Under the pieces are notes generated by a model. It was given only the letters and a program-made list of their open reading frames with translations. It made no database searches and was not told where the DNA came from. A DNA stretch of 64,000 nucleotides from assembly GCF_900497595.1 (NCBI RefSeq), contig NZ_UFQO01000002.1, forward strand, positions 186,001 to 250,000, read 5' to 3'. This document shows, piece after piece, positions 35,762-44,144 of this stretch. This DNA is from Treponema pectinovorum (GTDB lineage: Bacteria > Spirochaetota > Spirochaetia > Treponematales > Treponemataceae). How positions within the stretch are numbered: position 1 is the first letter of the stretch; every line of letters begins with the position of its first letter. The position numbers were made by a program, and so were the translations under genes.

Positions 35762-36979
35762 ATGGCAATTATTAAACCGATGATTCGTTCGAACATCTGT
35801 ATCAATTCGCACCCTCTTGGATGCGCTCAGGACACTAGAAATCAAATCGCTTATGTGATTTCTAAAAAGGCGGAAAGAGGGATTAAATCTGCAAAAGATG
35901 GCGGATATGCTCCTAAAAATGTGCTTGTTTTGGGATGTTCAACTGGATATGGACTTGCAAGCCGCATTGCTGCTGCTTTTGAGTATGGTGCTAACACTAT
36001 TGGCGTTTCTTTTGAAAAAGAAGCGACAGAAACTAAGGCTGGAACTCCGGGCTTTTATAACAACTTAACATTTGATAGAGAAGCTAAAAAAGCTGGATTA
36101 AAATCTGTTACATTCAATATGGACGCTTTTTCTGACGAATGCAGAGCGGCTGTAATTGAAGAAGCAAAAAAATGGGGAGTTAAATTTGATCTCGTAGTTT
36201 ATTCGCTTGCTTCCCCAGTTCGCACTGACCCAGACACAAAAGTTTTGTATAAATCTGTTATTAAACCTATTGGCAAACCTTTTAGTGGACCTGCACTCGA
36301 TATGATGACTGGAAAAATTTCATTCCAAGAAACTTTGCCTGCAGAAGGTGATGAAATTCCTAACACTGTAAAAGTAATGGGTGGTGAAGACTGGGAACGC
36401 TGGATTAAGCAGTTAAAAGAAGCCGATGTCCTCGAAAAAGGCGTTAGAACGGTTGCTTATTCATACATCGGACCAAAATATTCACATCCAATCTATCGTG
36501 ATGGCACTATTGGCGAAGCAAAAAAAGATTTGGAAGCACGCGCTCATAATATCGATTCGTCACTTAAAGCATTGGACGGTGCAGGCTATGTTTCTGTAAA
36601 CAAGGGCTTGGTTACACGCTCTTCTGCCGTAATCCCGATTATTGCGCAGTATCTTGGAGTTATCTTTAAGATTATGAAAAAGCAGGGAACTCATGAAGGC
36701 TGTATTGAGCAGATGGAACGCCTTTTTACAGAAAGGCTTTACACTGCGGACAAAAAAGTTCCTGTGGACAGCGAAAACAGAATTCGCATAGACGACTGGG
36801 AAATGTCGGATGCTGTTCAGTCAGAAGTGGATAAAGTTATGCCAAAAATTACAGAAGAAAACTTGAACGAACTTTGCGACCTCGAAGGTTTGCGACACGA
36901 CTTTTTGATGATAAACGGTTTTGACGTTCCAGGCGTTGACTACAACAAAGAAATCGTAAAAATGAACGAAATCGAATAG
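35762..36979 (+). CDS. fabV: Trans-2-enoyl-CoA reductase (Ter/FabV)
   Basis: 405 residues. Strong resemblance to the NADH-dependent Treponema denticola Ter: N-terminal PMIRSNICINSHPLGC, Rossmann loop VLVLGCSTGYGLASR, FDLVVYSLASPVRTDP, VKVMGGEDWERWIKQL, and the Y-X8-K active site in YRDGTIGEAK. It reduces crotonyl-CoA and other enoyl-CoAs or enoyl-ACPs. ATG 35762 has TGGAGA at proper spacing; the TTG 12 bases upstream lies inside that site. The gene is bracketed by oppositely oriented module B repeats. Confidence 0.96.
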   Translation: MAIIKPMIRSNICINSHPLGCAQDTRNQIAYVISKKAERGIKSAKDGGYAPKNVLVLGCSTGYGLASRIAAAFEYGANTIGVSFEKEATETKAGTPGFYNNLTFDREAKKAGLKSVTFNMDAFSDECRAAVIEEAKKWGVKFDLVVYSLASPVRTDPDTKVLYKSVIKPIGKPFSGPALDMMTGKISFQETLPAEGDEIPNTVKVMGGEDWERWIKQLKEADVLEKGVRTVAYSYIGPKYSHPIYRDGTIGEAKKDLEARAHNIDSSLKALDGAGYVSVNKGLVTRSSAVIPIIAQYLGVIFKIMKKQGTHEGCIEQMERLFTERLYTADKKVPVDSENRIRIDDWEMSDAVQSEVDKVMPKITEENLNELCDLEGLRHDFLMINGFDVPGVDYNKEIVKMNEIE

Positions 36980-37032
36980 TTATTGTTAAAAAACAATTTT
37001 CAAAAAGGCACCTTGAATTTGGATAAATGAAG

Positions 37033-37078
37033 TGCACCTCAAAAGTTGGACAAATAAAGTTCAATTTTAGGAGGTGCA
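37033..37078. mobile_element. IS3-like solo terminal inverted repeats
   Basis: TGCACCTCAAAAGTTGGAC (37033-37051) faces TGCACCTCCTAAAATTGAAC read on the minus strand (37059-37078). The AAAAGTTGGAC core is typical of IS3/IS150-type ends. Only about 7 bases separate them, so this looks like an internally deleted element. A degenerate third version (GGCACCTTGAATTTGGATAA) lies just upstream near 37006. Confidence 0.5.
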
Positions 37079-37084
37079 TTTTTT

Positions 37085-37260
37085 TATTTGGGCGCTTTTT
37101 GCGACAAAACTTTTTAAGACTGCGTTGCAGACAATTTTTTTCTAAGTCGCAAAAAACAGGCTATCCGCACTTTCGCTATTCGCTACATTCGACGCAAACG
37201 CTGGCGCATTTGCTTACGAACGCCTGTGGCGGTGCTCCTATCCTTGCCGCTTGTTGTTGA
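37085..37260 (-). repeat. Dispersed structured repeat, module B (inverted copy)
   Basis: Read on the minus strand this matches module B of 35.46-35.58 kb: AAGGATAGGAGCACCGCC, AGGCGTTCGTAAGCAAATGC, TTGCGTCGAATGTAGCG, GTGCGGATAGCC, then a variable hairpin built on TTTTTTGCGAC/GTCGCAAAAAG and GCGCCCAAATAAA. It lies in opposite orientation, so the reductase gene is flanked by inverted copies. Confidence 0.65.
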
Positions 37261-37364
37261 AAATTCAATAAAAAAATTAGTGACAGAATAAAATTCTGTG
37301 GTAAACTATTGATATGTAAAAAAAGCGTGAGAGATTTGTCTGAAAAACCTTGGGAGGCATTACT

Positions 37365-37499
37365 ATGGGTTCTTTCATGACGGTAGAAAACCTTACGGAT
37401 GTGGAATTTGAAAATTTACGGAAGTTGGGTTGGATTTTAATCTGTGTTGACAGTCTTGTTGACGAAACAGTTGTCTATAGTTTTGAAAAAGAGGTTTAA
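37365..37499 (+). CDS. Small protein, 44 residues
   Basis: An open frame from ATG 37365 to TAA 37499 with a strong GGGAGG site eight bases upstream. The product is acidic (MGSFMTVENLTDVEFENLRK, then LGWILICVDSLVDETVVYSF) and has no recognised domain. It stands alone between the repeats and pyrB, with nothing else seen from 37260 to 37360 or 37500 to 37590. It is likely real because of its ribosome site, but no homologue is known to me. Confidence 0.5.
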   Translation: MGSFMTVENLTDVEFENLRKLGWILICVDSLVDETVVYSFEKEV

Positions 37500-37592
37500 T
37501 TAAAAGATACCTTTATAATTTTGTTCAATTTTATCGATGTAGTTTTTAACTTATAACTTTTATTTGTATAAATCGTAAAAACAATAAAATTA

Positions 37593-37621
37593 TTGGTAAA
37601 AATCTTGCGTTGTGATAAACT
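37593..37621 (+). promoter_or_regulatory. pyrB promoter (leaderless type)
   Basis: TTGGTA (37593-37598), 17 bases, then TAAACT (37616-37621) within a TGTGATAAACT extended -10 region. Only six bases separate it from the pyrB ATG and no Shine-Dalgarno exists. Confidence 0.5.
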
Positions 37622-37627
37622 TAGCCC

Positions 37628-38548
37628 ATGCTTAAAGGACGAAATTTAATTCAACCAAACGATTTAACTGTTTCGGAAATCGATGAGATATGTACACTTG
37701 CTGAACAAATCATTGTCGATCCAGTATCTTTTCAGGATGTGTGTCGCGGGAAAATTCTCGCGACACTTTTTTTTGAGCCAAGCACAAGAACGCGTCTAAG
37801 TTTTGAAGCGGCTATGCTGCACTTGGGAGGCATGGTAGAAGGTTTTAGCGATGCTGCAAATAGTTCAACTTCAAAAGGGGAGTCGCTTGCAGATACGATT
37901 CGCACCGTTAGTTCTTATGTTGATTTAATTGCAATGCGAAATCCAAAAGAAGGCGCGGCACTTTTGGCTTCAAAGTTTTCTTCTTGTCCTGTGATAAACG
38001 CTGGCGATGGCGGTCATTATCATCCTACGCAAACTCTAACAGATTTGGTTACAATACGAGCTTTAAAAGGAAATTTTGAAGGTCTTACGATTGGTTTTTG
38101 TGGAGATTTAAAATTTGGGAGAACCGTGCATTCGCTTGCAGAAGCGATGAGTCGTTATGCTAATGTAAAATTCGTTTTTGTAAGTCCAGAGGAGTTGAAA
38201 ATTCCTGATTGGGTTGCAAAATTTTTGGATAAAGCGAATATTCCTTACACTTTTGCAAATAAAATGGAAGATGTGATTCAGGATTTGGATATCCTTTATA
38301 TGACAAGAGTTCAAAAAGAAAGATTTTTTAACGAACAGGATTATCTTCGTCTAAAAGACACATACATACTCAATCGCCAAAAATTAACCCTTGCCCGCAA
38401 GGATATGATAATCCTTCATCCTCTGCCTAGAGTAAACGAAATTTCTCCTGAAGTTGATGATGACCCACGCGCAGCATATTTTAAACAGGTAAAATATGGA
38501 ATGTATGCAAGAATGGCTCTTATTTCTAAAATTTTGGGGGTTCTTTAA
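37628..38548 (+). CDS. pyrB: Aspartate carbamoyltransferase catalytic subunit
   Basis: 306 residues. Carbamoyl-phosphate site [20 protein letters not shown], aspartate-side loop [12 protein letters not shown] and C-terminal [20 protein letters not shown]. It joins carbamoyl phosphate and aspartate, the committed pyrimidine step. It forms an operon with pyrI (stop and start share one base, TAATG) and pyrC. Presence of pyrI implies the regulated c6r6 holoenzyme as in enterobacteria. Confidence 0.97.
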   Translation: MLKGRNLIQPNDLTVSEIDEICTLAEQIIVDPVSFQDVCRGKILATLFFEPSTRTRLSFEAAMLHLGGMVEGFSDAANSSTSKGESLADTIRTVSSYVDLIAMRNPKEGAALLASKFSSCPVINAGDGGHYHPTQTLTDLVTIRALKGNFEGLTIGFCGDLKFGRTVHSLAEAMSRYANVKFVFVSPEELKIPDWVAKFLDKANIPYTFANKMEDVIQDLDILYMTRVQKERFFNEQDYLRLKDTYILNRQKLTLARKDMIILHPLPRVNEISPEVDDDPRAAYFKQVKYGMYARMALISKILGVL

Positions 38549-38982
38549 TGCTTAATGTCGACACGATAAAAAACGGACTTGTAATTGACCACATAAAAGC
38601 TGGTTGCGGAGCACAGATTTTTCATTGGCTGGGATTAGATAAAGCAAATTTTACGAGTGCGCTTATCATGAATGTTCCTTCAAAAAAACTGGAGCGAAAA
38701 GATATAATAAAAGTAGATAACATAATAAACATCGATTATTCAGTTTTGGGTTTTATAGATCCAAATATCTGCGTCAATATAATTAAAGATGAAAAAATCG
38801 TTCGAAAAATTCGCATGGAATTGCCAGAACGAGTTGAAAATGTAATTAAATGCAAAAATCCTCGCTGTATAACGATGACGGAGCATTATGTTCCAAAAGT
38901 GTTTATTCTTGCAGATAAATCAAAAGCGATATATCGCTGTGAATATTGCGACGCTTTTTATAGTGCAGGCACTTTAGATTGA
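38548..38982 (+). CDS. pyrI: Aspartate carbamoyltransferase regulatory subunit
   Basis: 144 residues. N-terminal allosteric nucleotide-binding domain (GLVIDHIKAGCGAQIFHWLG) and C-terminal zinc domain with the four cysteines in CKNPRC and CEYC. It binds CTP/ATP and holds PyrB trimers together. It overlaps the pyrB stop by one base, indicating coupled synthesis in fixed ratio. Confidence 0.96.
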   Translation: MLNVDTIKNGLVIDHIKAGCGAQIFHWLGLDKANFTSALIMNVPSKKLERKDIIKVDNIINIDYSVLGFIDPNICVNIIKDEKIVRKIRMELPERVENVIKCKNPRCITMTEHYVPKVFILADKSKAIYRCEYCDAFYSAGTLD

Positions 38983-39016
38983 TTTTTTATTTTATGGATA
39001 TTTGGAGGCCTCAAAA

Positions 39017-40447
39017 ATGAAATTAAATAGTTCAAATTTAATCATATACAATGCAAATCTTGTTGATTCTTCTGTAAACAGCAAAGGAATGCTCGCTGTT
39101 CAAGACGGGAAAATACTTGGAGTTTTTTTGGGGGAAGTGAACGATGAGCAAGTTGCAAAAAAAATTGCGTCTTCAATCTTTTTGGAAGATAAAAGAGAAC
39201 CAGTTTGTTTTGATGCAAAAGCTTTGACACTTATGCCTTCTTTTATAGATATGCATGTTCACTTTCGCTATCCTGGGCAAACAAAAAAAGAAGATTTGGA
39301 TTCTGGTCTTGCAGCAGCTGTTGCAGGCGGATTTGGAACTGTTGTTGCAATGCCAAATACTTCGCCAGTAATTTCTTCTGCAGGTATGGCGCGAGAAATA
39401 ATGAAAGAAGTTGAAGAAAAATCACTAGCAAAGGTTTTTCAAACAGTTGCAATCACGAAAAATTTTGAAGGCGAAGATGTTTCTGAAATTTCAAAATTAA
39501 GTTCAAAAGAATTCCCTGTTATAACAGAAGATGGGAGCGATGTTCATTCTGCTGCTGTTATGCTCGAAGGCATGAAGCTTGCAGGGGAAAAAAACATAAT
39601 GGTTGCCTGCCATTGCGAGGACAAATCTCTTTCGATTGTAGCAAAATCCTATAGAGCAAGAGCTCTGGATTTTATGAAAAAATATGGGATTCCTGCAGGA
39701 AAAGTTAACGCAAAAACAGAGAATGTTCCAAATTCCGTGAATTTTGAAATTGATGGATGTCTTACTGCGGCGAATAAACTTTTGGCACTTGCAGAAGATA
39801 TTGCAACCGAGCGTAACATAGAGATTGCAAAACAAGCAGGTTGCCATATACATATTTGCCATTGCTCTACGGCAATTAGTATGGATGCTGTAAAAAGAGC
39901 CAAGGAACTCATAAAAGCGGCGAAAACTCCAGTGGGATTTGATTGTACTGTCGAAGTTACGCCTCATCATCTTGGGCTTGTAGGAACGGAGGCTCCTTAT
40001 CTTAGGGCGCTTGTAAATCCGCCTTTAAGAAGCGAAGAAGACCGAGCATTTCTTGTTGAAGCGATAAAAAATGGAACTGTTGATGTTATATCTACAGACC
40101 ATGCTCCACATACTCAAGAAGATAAAGATAATGGAAGTCCAGGATTTACAGGTCTTGAAACTTCTTTTGCGGTTTGTAACTCAGTTTTGGTAAAAAGGGA
40201 AGGCTTAAGCTTAAATCGATTAAGTCAGTTGATGTCGGAAAATCCTGCAAAGCTTTTGAAATTGAATTCTGGAAAAATTCTTCCTGGATATGATGCAAAT
40301 CTTGTGCTTGTTGACCCAGATGAAATTTGGACTGTAAATCCAGAAAAATTCTACAGCAAAGGAAAATCAACTCCGTTGGAAGATAAACAGTTGACTGGGC
40401 GTGTTCACGCGACTTTTTATAAAGGAAAACAGGTTTATTCGCTTTAA
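39017..40447 (+). CDS. pyrC: Dihydroorotase
   Basis: 476 residues, class I amidohydrolase type. Metal-binding MPSFIDMHVHFRYPGQTKKE, later histidines in MVACHCEDK and HICHCS, and STDHAPHTQEDK. It cyclises carbamoyl aspartate to dihydroorotate. ATG 39017 is taken, because the TTG at 39002 lies within the ribosome site TTTGGAGGC. It follows pyrI by 34 bases and closes the pyrimidine operon. Confidence 0.95.
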   Translation: MKLNSSNLIIYNANLVDSSVNSKGMLAVQDGKILGVFLGEVNDEQVAKKIASSIFLEDKREPVCFDAKALTLMPSFIDMHVHFRYPGQTKKEDLDSGLAAAVAGGFGTVVAMPNTSPVISSAGMAREIMKEVEEKSLAKVFQTVAITKNFEGEDVSEISKLSSKEFPVITEDGSDVHSAAVMLEGMKLAGEKNIMVACHCEDKSLSIVAKSYRARALDFMKKYGIPAGKVNAKTENVPNSVNFEIDGCLTAANKLLALAEDIATERNIEIAKQAGCHIHICHCSTAISMDAVKRAKELIKAAKTPVGFDCTVEVTPHHLGLVGTEAPYLRALVNPPLRSEEDRAFLVEAIKNGTVDVISTDHAPHTQEDKDNGSPGFTGLETSFAVCNSVLVKREGLSLNRLSQLMSENPAKLLKLNSGKILPGYDANLVLVDPDEIWTVNPEKFYSKGKSTPLEDKQLTGRVHATFYKGKQVYSL

Positions 40448-40454
40448 AAATAAA

Positions 40455-40550
40455 ATGCCAGGGTTTCTATACACAAGCGGCAAAATTAGTGTGCTGCTGA
40501 GTTCCCCCTCTGACACGGTGCTAAAAATGCGCTTTGTTAGATCCTGGCAT
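40455..40550 (-). ncRNA. ffs: Signal recognition particle RNA (small bacterial type)
   Basis: Minus-strand RNA of about 96 bases. The ends pair (ATGCCAGGAT with the CCCTGGCAT end). The conserved domain IV reads GTGTCAGAGGGGGAACTCAGCAGCAC in two parts: the CAG side, a GGAA tetraloop on a GGG/CTC stem, and the AGCAGC side of the Ffh-binding internal loop. It is followed on the minus strand by an A/T-rich tract. It lies convergent to pyrC with no open frame of its own. Confidence 0.85.
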
Positions 40551-40591
40551 CAAAAAACTAGCATAAATTTTTATAAGAATCAACCTAGGGT

Positions 40592-40837
40592 TTATTTTCT
40601 AGCGTCAAACCCTGTTATATCGCCTTCGTAATTTTCTAGTCCTTTCAATTTAAAAACTAATTGATTATTGCTTCCTGTAGAAATAAAGAGACTTGTTTTA
40701 ATCCATTCATTTTTATATTTGATTTCAAAAGAGTCTCCAAATTCGATGTTTTCAAAAGGAAAGCTTTCTTCATCAGCGGCTAAAGCAAATTTTCCATCTG
40801 CTTCATTGAAAACTAAAATACCTTCGCGTTTTTCCAT
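40592..40837 (-). CDS. DUF5348 family protein
   Basis: 81 residues. The sequence (MEKREGILVFNEADGKFALA, then FGDSFEIKYKNEWIKTSLF) resembles DUF5348, a small beta-rich family of unknown function. ATG 40837 has AAGGTTTG upstream. It lies between the SRP RNA and the tRNA cluster on the same strand and may share their transcript. Confidence 0.7.
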   Translation of the reverse strand: MEKREGILVFNEADGKFALAADEESFPFENIEFGDSFEIKYKNEWIKTSLFISTGSNNQLVFKLKGLENYEGDITGFDARK

Positions 40838-40862
40838 AAACAAACCTTGCAAAATTTATTAA

Positions 40863-40948
40863 CGGAAAGAGGGGGATTCGAACCCCCGGTGTCTTGTGAA
40901 CACGCACCCTTTCCAAGGGTGTACCTTAAACCACTCGGACATCTTTCC
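40863..40948 (-). tRNA. tRNA-Ser (GGA)
   Basis: Minus-strand cloverleaf of 86 bases: acceptor GGAAAGA/TCTTTCC, discriminator G, anticodon loop CTTGGAAAG region with GGA, long variable arm, T loop GGTTCGAATCC. Last gene of a four-tRNA cluster. Confidence 0.95.
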
Positions 40949-40985
40949 AAATATAAAAAAAGCCAGTCAAAAGACCGGCTATAAA

Positions 40986-41060
40986 TGAGACTGACACGAT
41001 TCGAACGTGCGACCCCCACCTCCGCAGGGTGGTGCTCTAATCCAGCTGAGCTACAATCTC
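40986..41060 (-). tRNA. tRNA-Arg (GCG)
   Basis: 75 bases. Acceptor GAGATTG/CAGTCTC, D arm GCTC-GAGC, anticodon stem CCACC/GGTGG with loop CTGCGGA, so anticodon GCG (reads CGC/CGU), T arm ACGTTCGAATCGT. GCG replaces the more usual ACG (inosine) arginine tRNA. Confidence 0.92.
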
Positions 41061-41094
41061 AAAAAATCGATAACACCTAGAAGCGTTGGTTACT

Positions 41095-41179
41095 CGGAGG
41101 CGACAGGAGTTGAACCTGCCCAGCCCGTAAGGAACTGACGGATTAGCAATCCGTTGTATTACCGCTCTACCACGCCTCC
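41095..41179 (-). tRNA. tRNA-Ser (GCT)
   Basis: 85 bases. Acceptor GGAGGCG/CGCCTCC, discriminator G, anticodon stem ACGGA/TCCGT with loop TTGCTAA (anticodon GCT), long variable arm, T loop GGTTCAACTCC. Confidence 0.95.
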
Positions 41180-41198
41180 AATACGTCATCAAAAAAAA

Positions 41199-41283
41199 CG
41201 GAGCGGGAGGGATTCGAACCCCCGATATCTTGCGATATAACGGTTTTCAAGACCGCCGCCTTCGACCGCTCGGCCACCGCTCC
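41199..41283 (-). tRNA. tRNA-Ser (TGA)
   Basis: 85 bases. Acceptor GGAGCGG/CCGCTCC, discriminator G, anticodon loop CTTGAAA (anticodon TGA), long variable arm, T loop GGTTCGAATCC. First gene of the minus-strand cluster. Confidence 0.95.
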
Positions 41284-41420
41284 AAAATTGATGCTTTATT
41301 AAATTACATTAAACAAATATTTGTGTCAATAAGGAAAGCATTTATATTCAATTTTTATATGTCTCAGGAGGAAAATAAAACTAGACTAAAGACAAACTAT
41401 TTGGTTATATTCTACTTGCT

Positions 41421-42032
41421 ATGGATAAGAATAAATTTATACTTTCGTTATTAGTTTCGCTGGTTGGGCTTTTGATGCTTGTAAGTCCAGAAACTTTTAT
41501 TGCAATGGTTGTTATAATTTTAGGTGCGGCTGCAATTGCCGACGGTTTTTTTATAATGGTAACAACAAGAAATCTAATTTTAGATCCTCAATATAAATTG
41601 ATGATGACTATAAGAGGGCTGATGAGCATTTTTGTTGGTGCAATTTCAATTTTGCTTCCTCTTTTAGTTGCTGCAATCGCTTGGAAAATGATGGCTTATG
41701 CACTTGCGATTTATCTTTTGATTTCCGCAGGGCTTGAAATTTATGGAATCACAAAACTTCACCGCAATGGAATAATGATAAAGCAATCTGTCATTGAAAC
41801 TATAATTTCTGTATTGCTTGCAGTTGTGCTTTTTATAATTCCTGCAAAAACTGCTGGTGGCATTATTGTTGGAATCTGCGGTTTTGTTCTTTTGGTAAGC
41901 GGTTTGATAAGTGCATTTTTGCAATGGAAAAACAGGCCTATAACAGTTGTTCCAGATTTTGTCAGTACAGAAGAGGATTCCAAAGAAGAAAAATCAGAAG
42001 AATCTTCTAAAGATGAAACGACTGAAGAATAG
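41421..42032 (+). CDS. DUF308 (HdeD-like) membrane protein
   Basis: 203 residues with six hydrophobic segments between about 8 and 170, arranged in the DUF308/HdeD pattern (short paired helices, ILGAAAIADGFFIM and GICGFVLLVSGLISA), and a Glu/Ser/Lys-rich cytoplasmic tail. Inner-membrane protein of unknown function; HdeD in E. coli is linked to acid stress, which cannot be transferred here. TATATT ends nine bases before ATG 41421 and there is no adjacent Shine-Dalgarno, so it may be leaderless. Confidence 0.8.
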   Translation: MDKNKFILSLLVSLVGLLMLVSPETFIAMVVIILGAAAIADGFFIMVTTRNLILDPQYKLMMTIRGLMSIFVGAISILLPLLVAAIAWKMMAYALAIYLLISAGLEIYGITKLHRNGIMIKQSVIETIISVLLAVVLFIIPAKTAGGIIVGICGFVLLVSGLISAFLQWKNRPITVVPDFVSTEEDSKEEKSEESSKDETTEE

Positions 42033-42036
42033 TTTT

Positions 42037-44106
42037 TTATTCTTTATCCTGTTTTTCTGCGGCGCTTGCTTTTATGCTTTCTGCGAATAATTTGTTTTGG
42101 TCTGTTCTTACAGGAACGCTAAAAGCAGGACCTCCATCAGTTTCCGAAATTCTGTATATTTTCTGCGCTTCTGCGGAATAGGCTGGACTTTCGGGATTGT
42201 TTATCCACCAGTCAAGAACACTCATTATGCACATGGCATATTTTATCAAGTTTGCATTTGTTGCATTTGTTTCGCCAGCGGATTTTTTCCCTAAAATTAC
42301 ATCAAGCCGTTTTGAAATTGGATTTGGTATATCAAATTCGTATTTTGCCCAAGGATTTGAAATTCCCATTACAAGAGATTTATTTGCATACGCTTTATCA
42401 ATATCTTTTGACATATTTGTAAAAATTTTTCTTAAAAAATCTGTGCGCATGAATAAAGAGATATATTTTACGTCATTTCTTGGTTTTTCTAGCAGTAGTT
42501 GTTCAAATTCAAAATGAGGCAAAAAGTTAAATTTTGTTTGCCATAACATTGTAGTGAGCATTTTTTTCCCAAAAAGCGAAGATTTAAAATCGCCTGATGT
42601 GTATTCCTGATTTACAAAATCTTTTAGAGTTGTTGCATATTGCTTGTCAAAAAGCTCTTCTCGATAAACCGACCATTCATTTAACGCTGTAGAAAGCTTG
42701 TCTTTGTTTTTTGAAGAAGATGAACCATCGTCTTCTTCTGTAAAAATCATACTTCGGCAACCATGAAAAACATCTTCCAAAATTCGTAGCAATGTTATTG
42801 TTATTTGGAGTGGATTTTTGGGATTTAAAAGGTTATATCCGTCTGGAAATTCATATATCGGCTGGAAATACGGATACATATCTGGAAGAGATTCCAAATG
42901 TGTAAATCCTGCGTCTGGAAAAAGTTTATCTAAAATTTTAAATCCGGCGTCAACGATTTCTGTTTTTTTGCCACGTTGATTTTCCGGTTTGTTTTTTATC
43001 CTTTCTTCTTCTTTTTGTTTGCGGTCTTCTTCTGCCTTTTTTTGCGCAATTTGAACATCTTCTTTTTTTACAGGTAGAATTAAATCAAATTTTGAAATTC
43101 CGAGAAAGCTGAATATATTGGCAGTTTCTGTTGTAAAAAAAGTTGGAAAATATTCAAACTTTGGACTGCACATCCTCATTAAAAGCGGATACATTCCTTT
43201 TATTATCTGAGTGTAAACATAAAGCCATTCCGTTATGCCTTGCTTTGAAAGCATAACCAATTTTTGTTGGTCTGCATTTGGATATTTCATCAAATCTGCA
43301 TAAATTTCTTTAAAAAACTTTGGAATTGCATTTTCGCCAATGTAGTAGATTTTTAAAATATCTTTATACAGACACTTTACGATTGGAATCATCATGGCAA
43401 CTGTAACTTCATCAGGATGGTCTTGAACATCCAAAACAAGCAATTTTAGATTTTTCATAGTCCAACCGCCAGCAGTTCTTAAAAATTTAAATTTTGGCGA
43501 AGGATCATTTACAATTTTAGACTTGTATGTATCTGGGGAAATCTGAATTATGGATTTTACTGTAGTTACAAAAAGTTGAAAGTGATCCAAGTGGCTTTGT
43601 AAATCGTAAATAATATAATCGTGTCTCAATAATTCTGTGCCATTCTTTTTTAAATAGCGAACAAAATTGAATATCCCAAAATTTGGTTTTATCTTGTAAT
43701 CGTCGCTCATCATGAGCTTGTCCATTAGGTTGCGCTCTTTTTGTGGAATTTCTGGTAGCCCAGTTTCTGTGTTTTTTCTTCTCGCAGAAACTACCGCGTA
43801 TCCTACTTTTGAATTTTTTTGAGATTTCTGATTTTCGGCTTGAGAGGAACTAGATGAGCTAGATGATATTGAAGCGACATCTGATGCTGAACGACCGCTC
43901 GCTCTTCTTGAATACGATTTTTCTTTTGGAGGAAATGCCGAATAATCTATAGGGGCTGATTTTTCTTGTAAAATTTGTCCCCCCAAGATTTTTTGCATTC
44001 TTACGGCTTCTTCTTTATCTACAGGACCGATTGCTTTTCTTGTTGCATCTAGTGTGCCAGGTTCCCAAGATTGTTCAACTTTTACTCTAGTAAAATCATC
44101 GCTCAT
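42037..44106 (-). CDS. Unknown 689-residue protein, probably spirochaete-specific
   Basis: No signal peptide or membrane segment; likely cytoplasmic. Residues about 65-95 are a Ser-rich low-complexity linker, residues about 355-385 a charged Lys/Glu stretch likely to form a coiled coil, and the rest is helical and Phe/Leu-rich (FGIFNFVRYLKKNGTELLRH, LLVLDVQDHPDEVTVAMMIP). I do not recognise the family. Its stop is 4 bases from the converging DUF308 stop. It lies 38 bases downstream of the DUF2804 gene and is probably cotranscribed with it. Confidence 0.7.
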   Translation of the reverse strand: MSDDFTRVKVEQSWEPGTLDATRKAIGPVDKEEAVRMQKILGGQILQEKSAPIDYSAFPPKEKSYSRRASGRSASDVASISSSSSSSSQAENQKSQKNSKVGYAVVSARRKNTETGLPEIPQKERNLMDKLMMSDDYKIKPNFGIFNFVRYLKKNGTELLRHDYIIYDLQSHLDHFQLFVTTVKSIIQISPDTYKSKIVNDPSPKFKFLRTAGGWTMKNLKLLVLDVQDHPDEVTVAMMIPIVKCLYKDILKIYYIGENAIPKFFKEIYADLMKYPNADQQKLVMLSKQGITEWLYVYTQIIKGMYPLLMRMCSPKFEYFPTFFTTETANIFSFLGISKFDLILPVKKEDVQIAQKKAEEDRKQKEEERIKNKPENQRGKKTEIVDAGFKILDKLFPDAGFTHLESLPDMYPYFQPIYEFPDGYNLLNPKNPLQITITLLRILEDVFHGCRSMIFTEEDDGSSSSKNKDKLSTALNEWSVYREELFDKQYATTLKDFVNQEYTSGDFKSSLFGKKMLTTMLWQTKFNFLPHFEFEQLLLEKPRNDVKYISLFMRTDFLRKIFTNMSKDIDKAYANKSLVMGISNPWAKYEFDIPNPISKRLDVILGKKSAGETNATNANLIKYAMCIMSVLDWWINNPESPAYSAEAQKIYRISETDGGPAFSVPVRTDQNKLFAESIKASAAEKQDKE

Positions 44107-44144
44107 AAAAATTCACCTCCGCTAGAAAATCAAAAATTGTAAAA

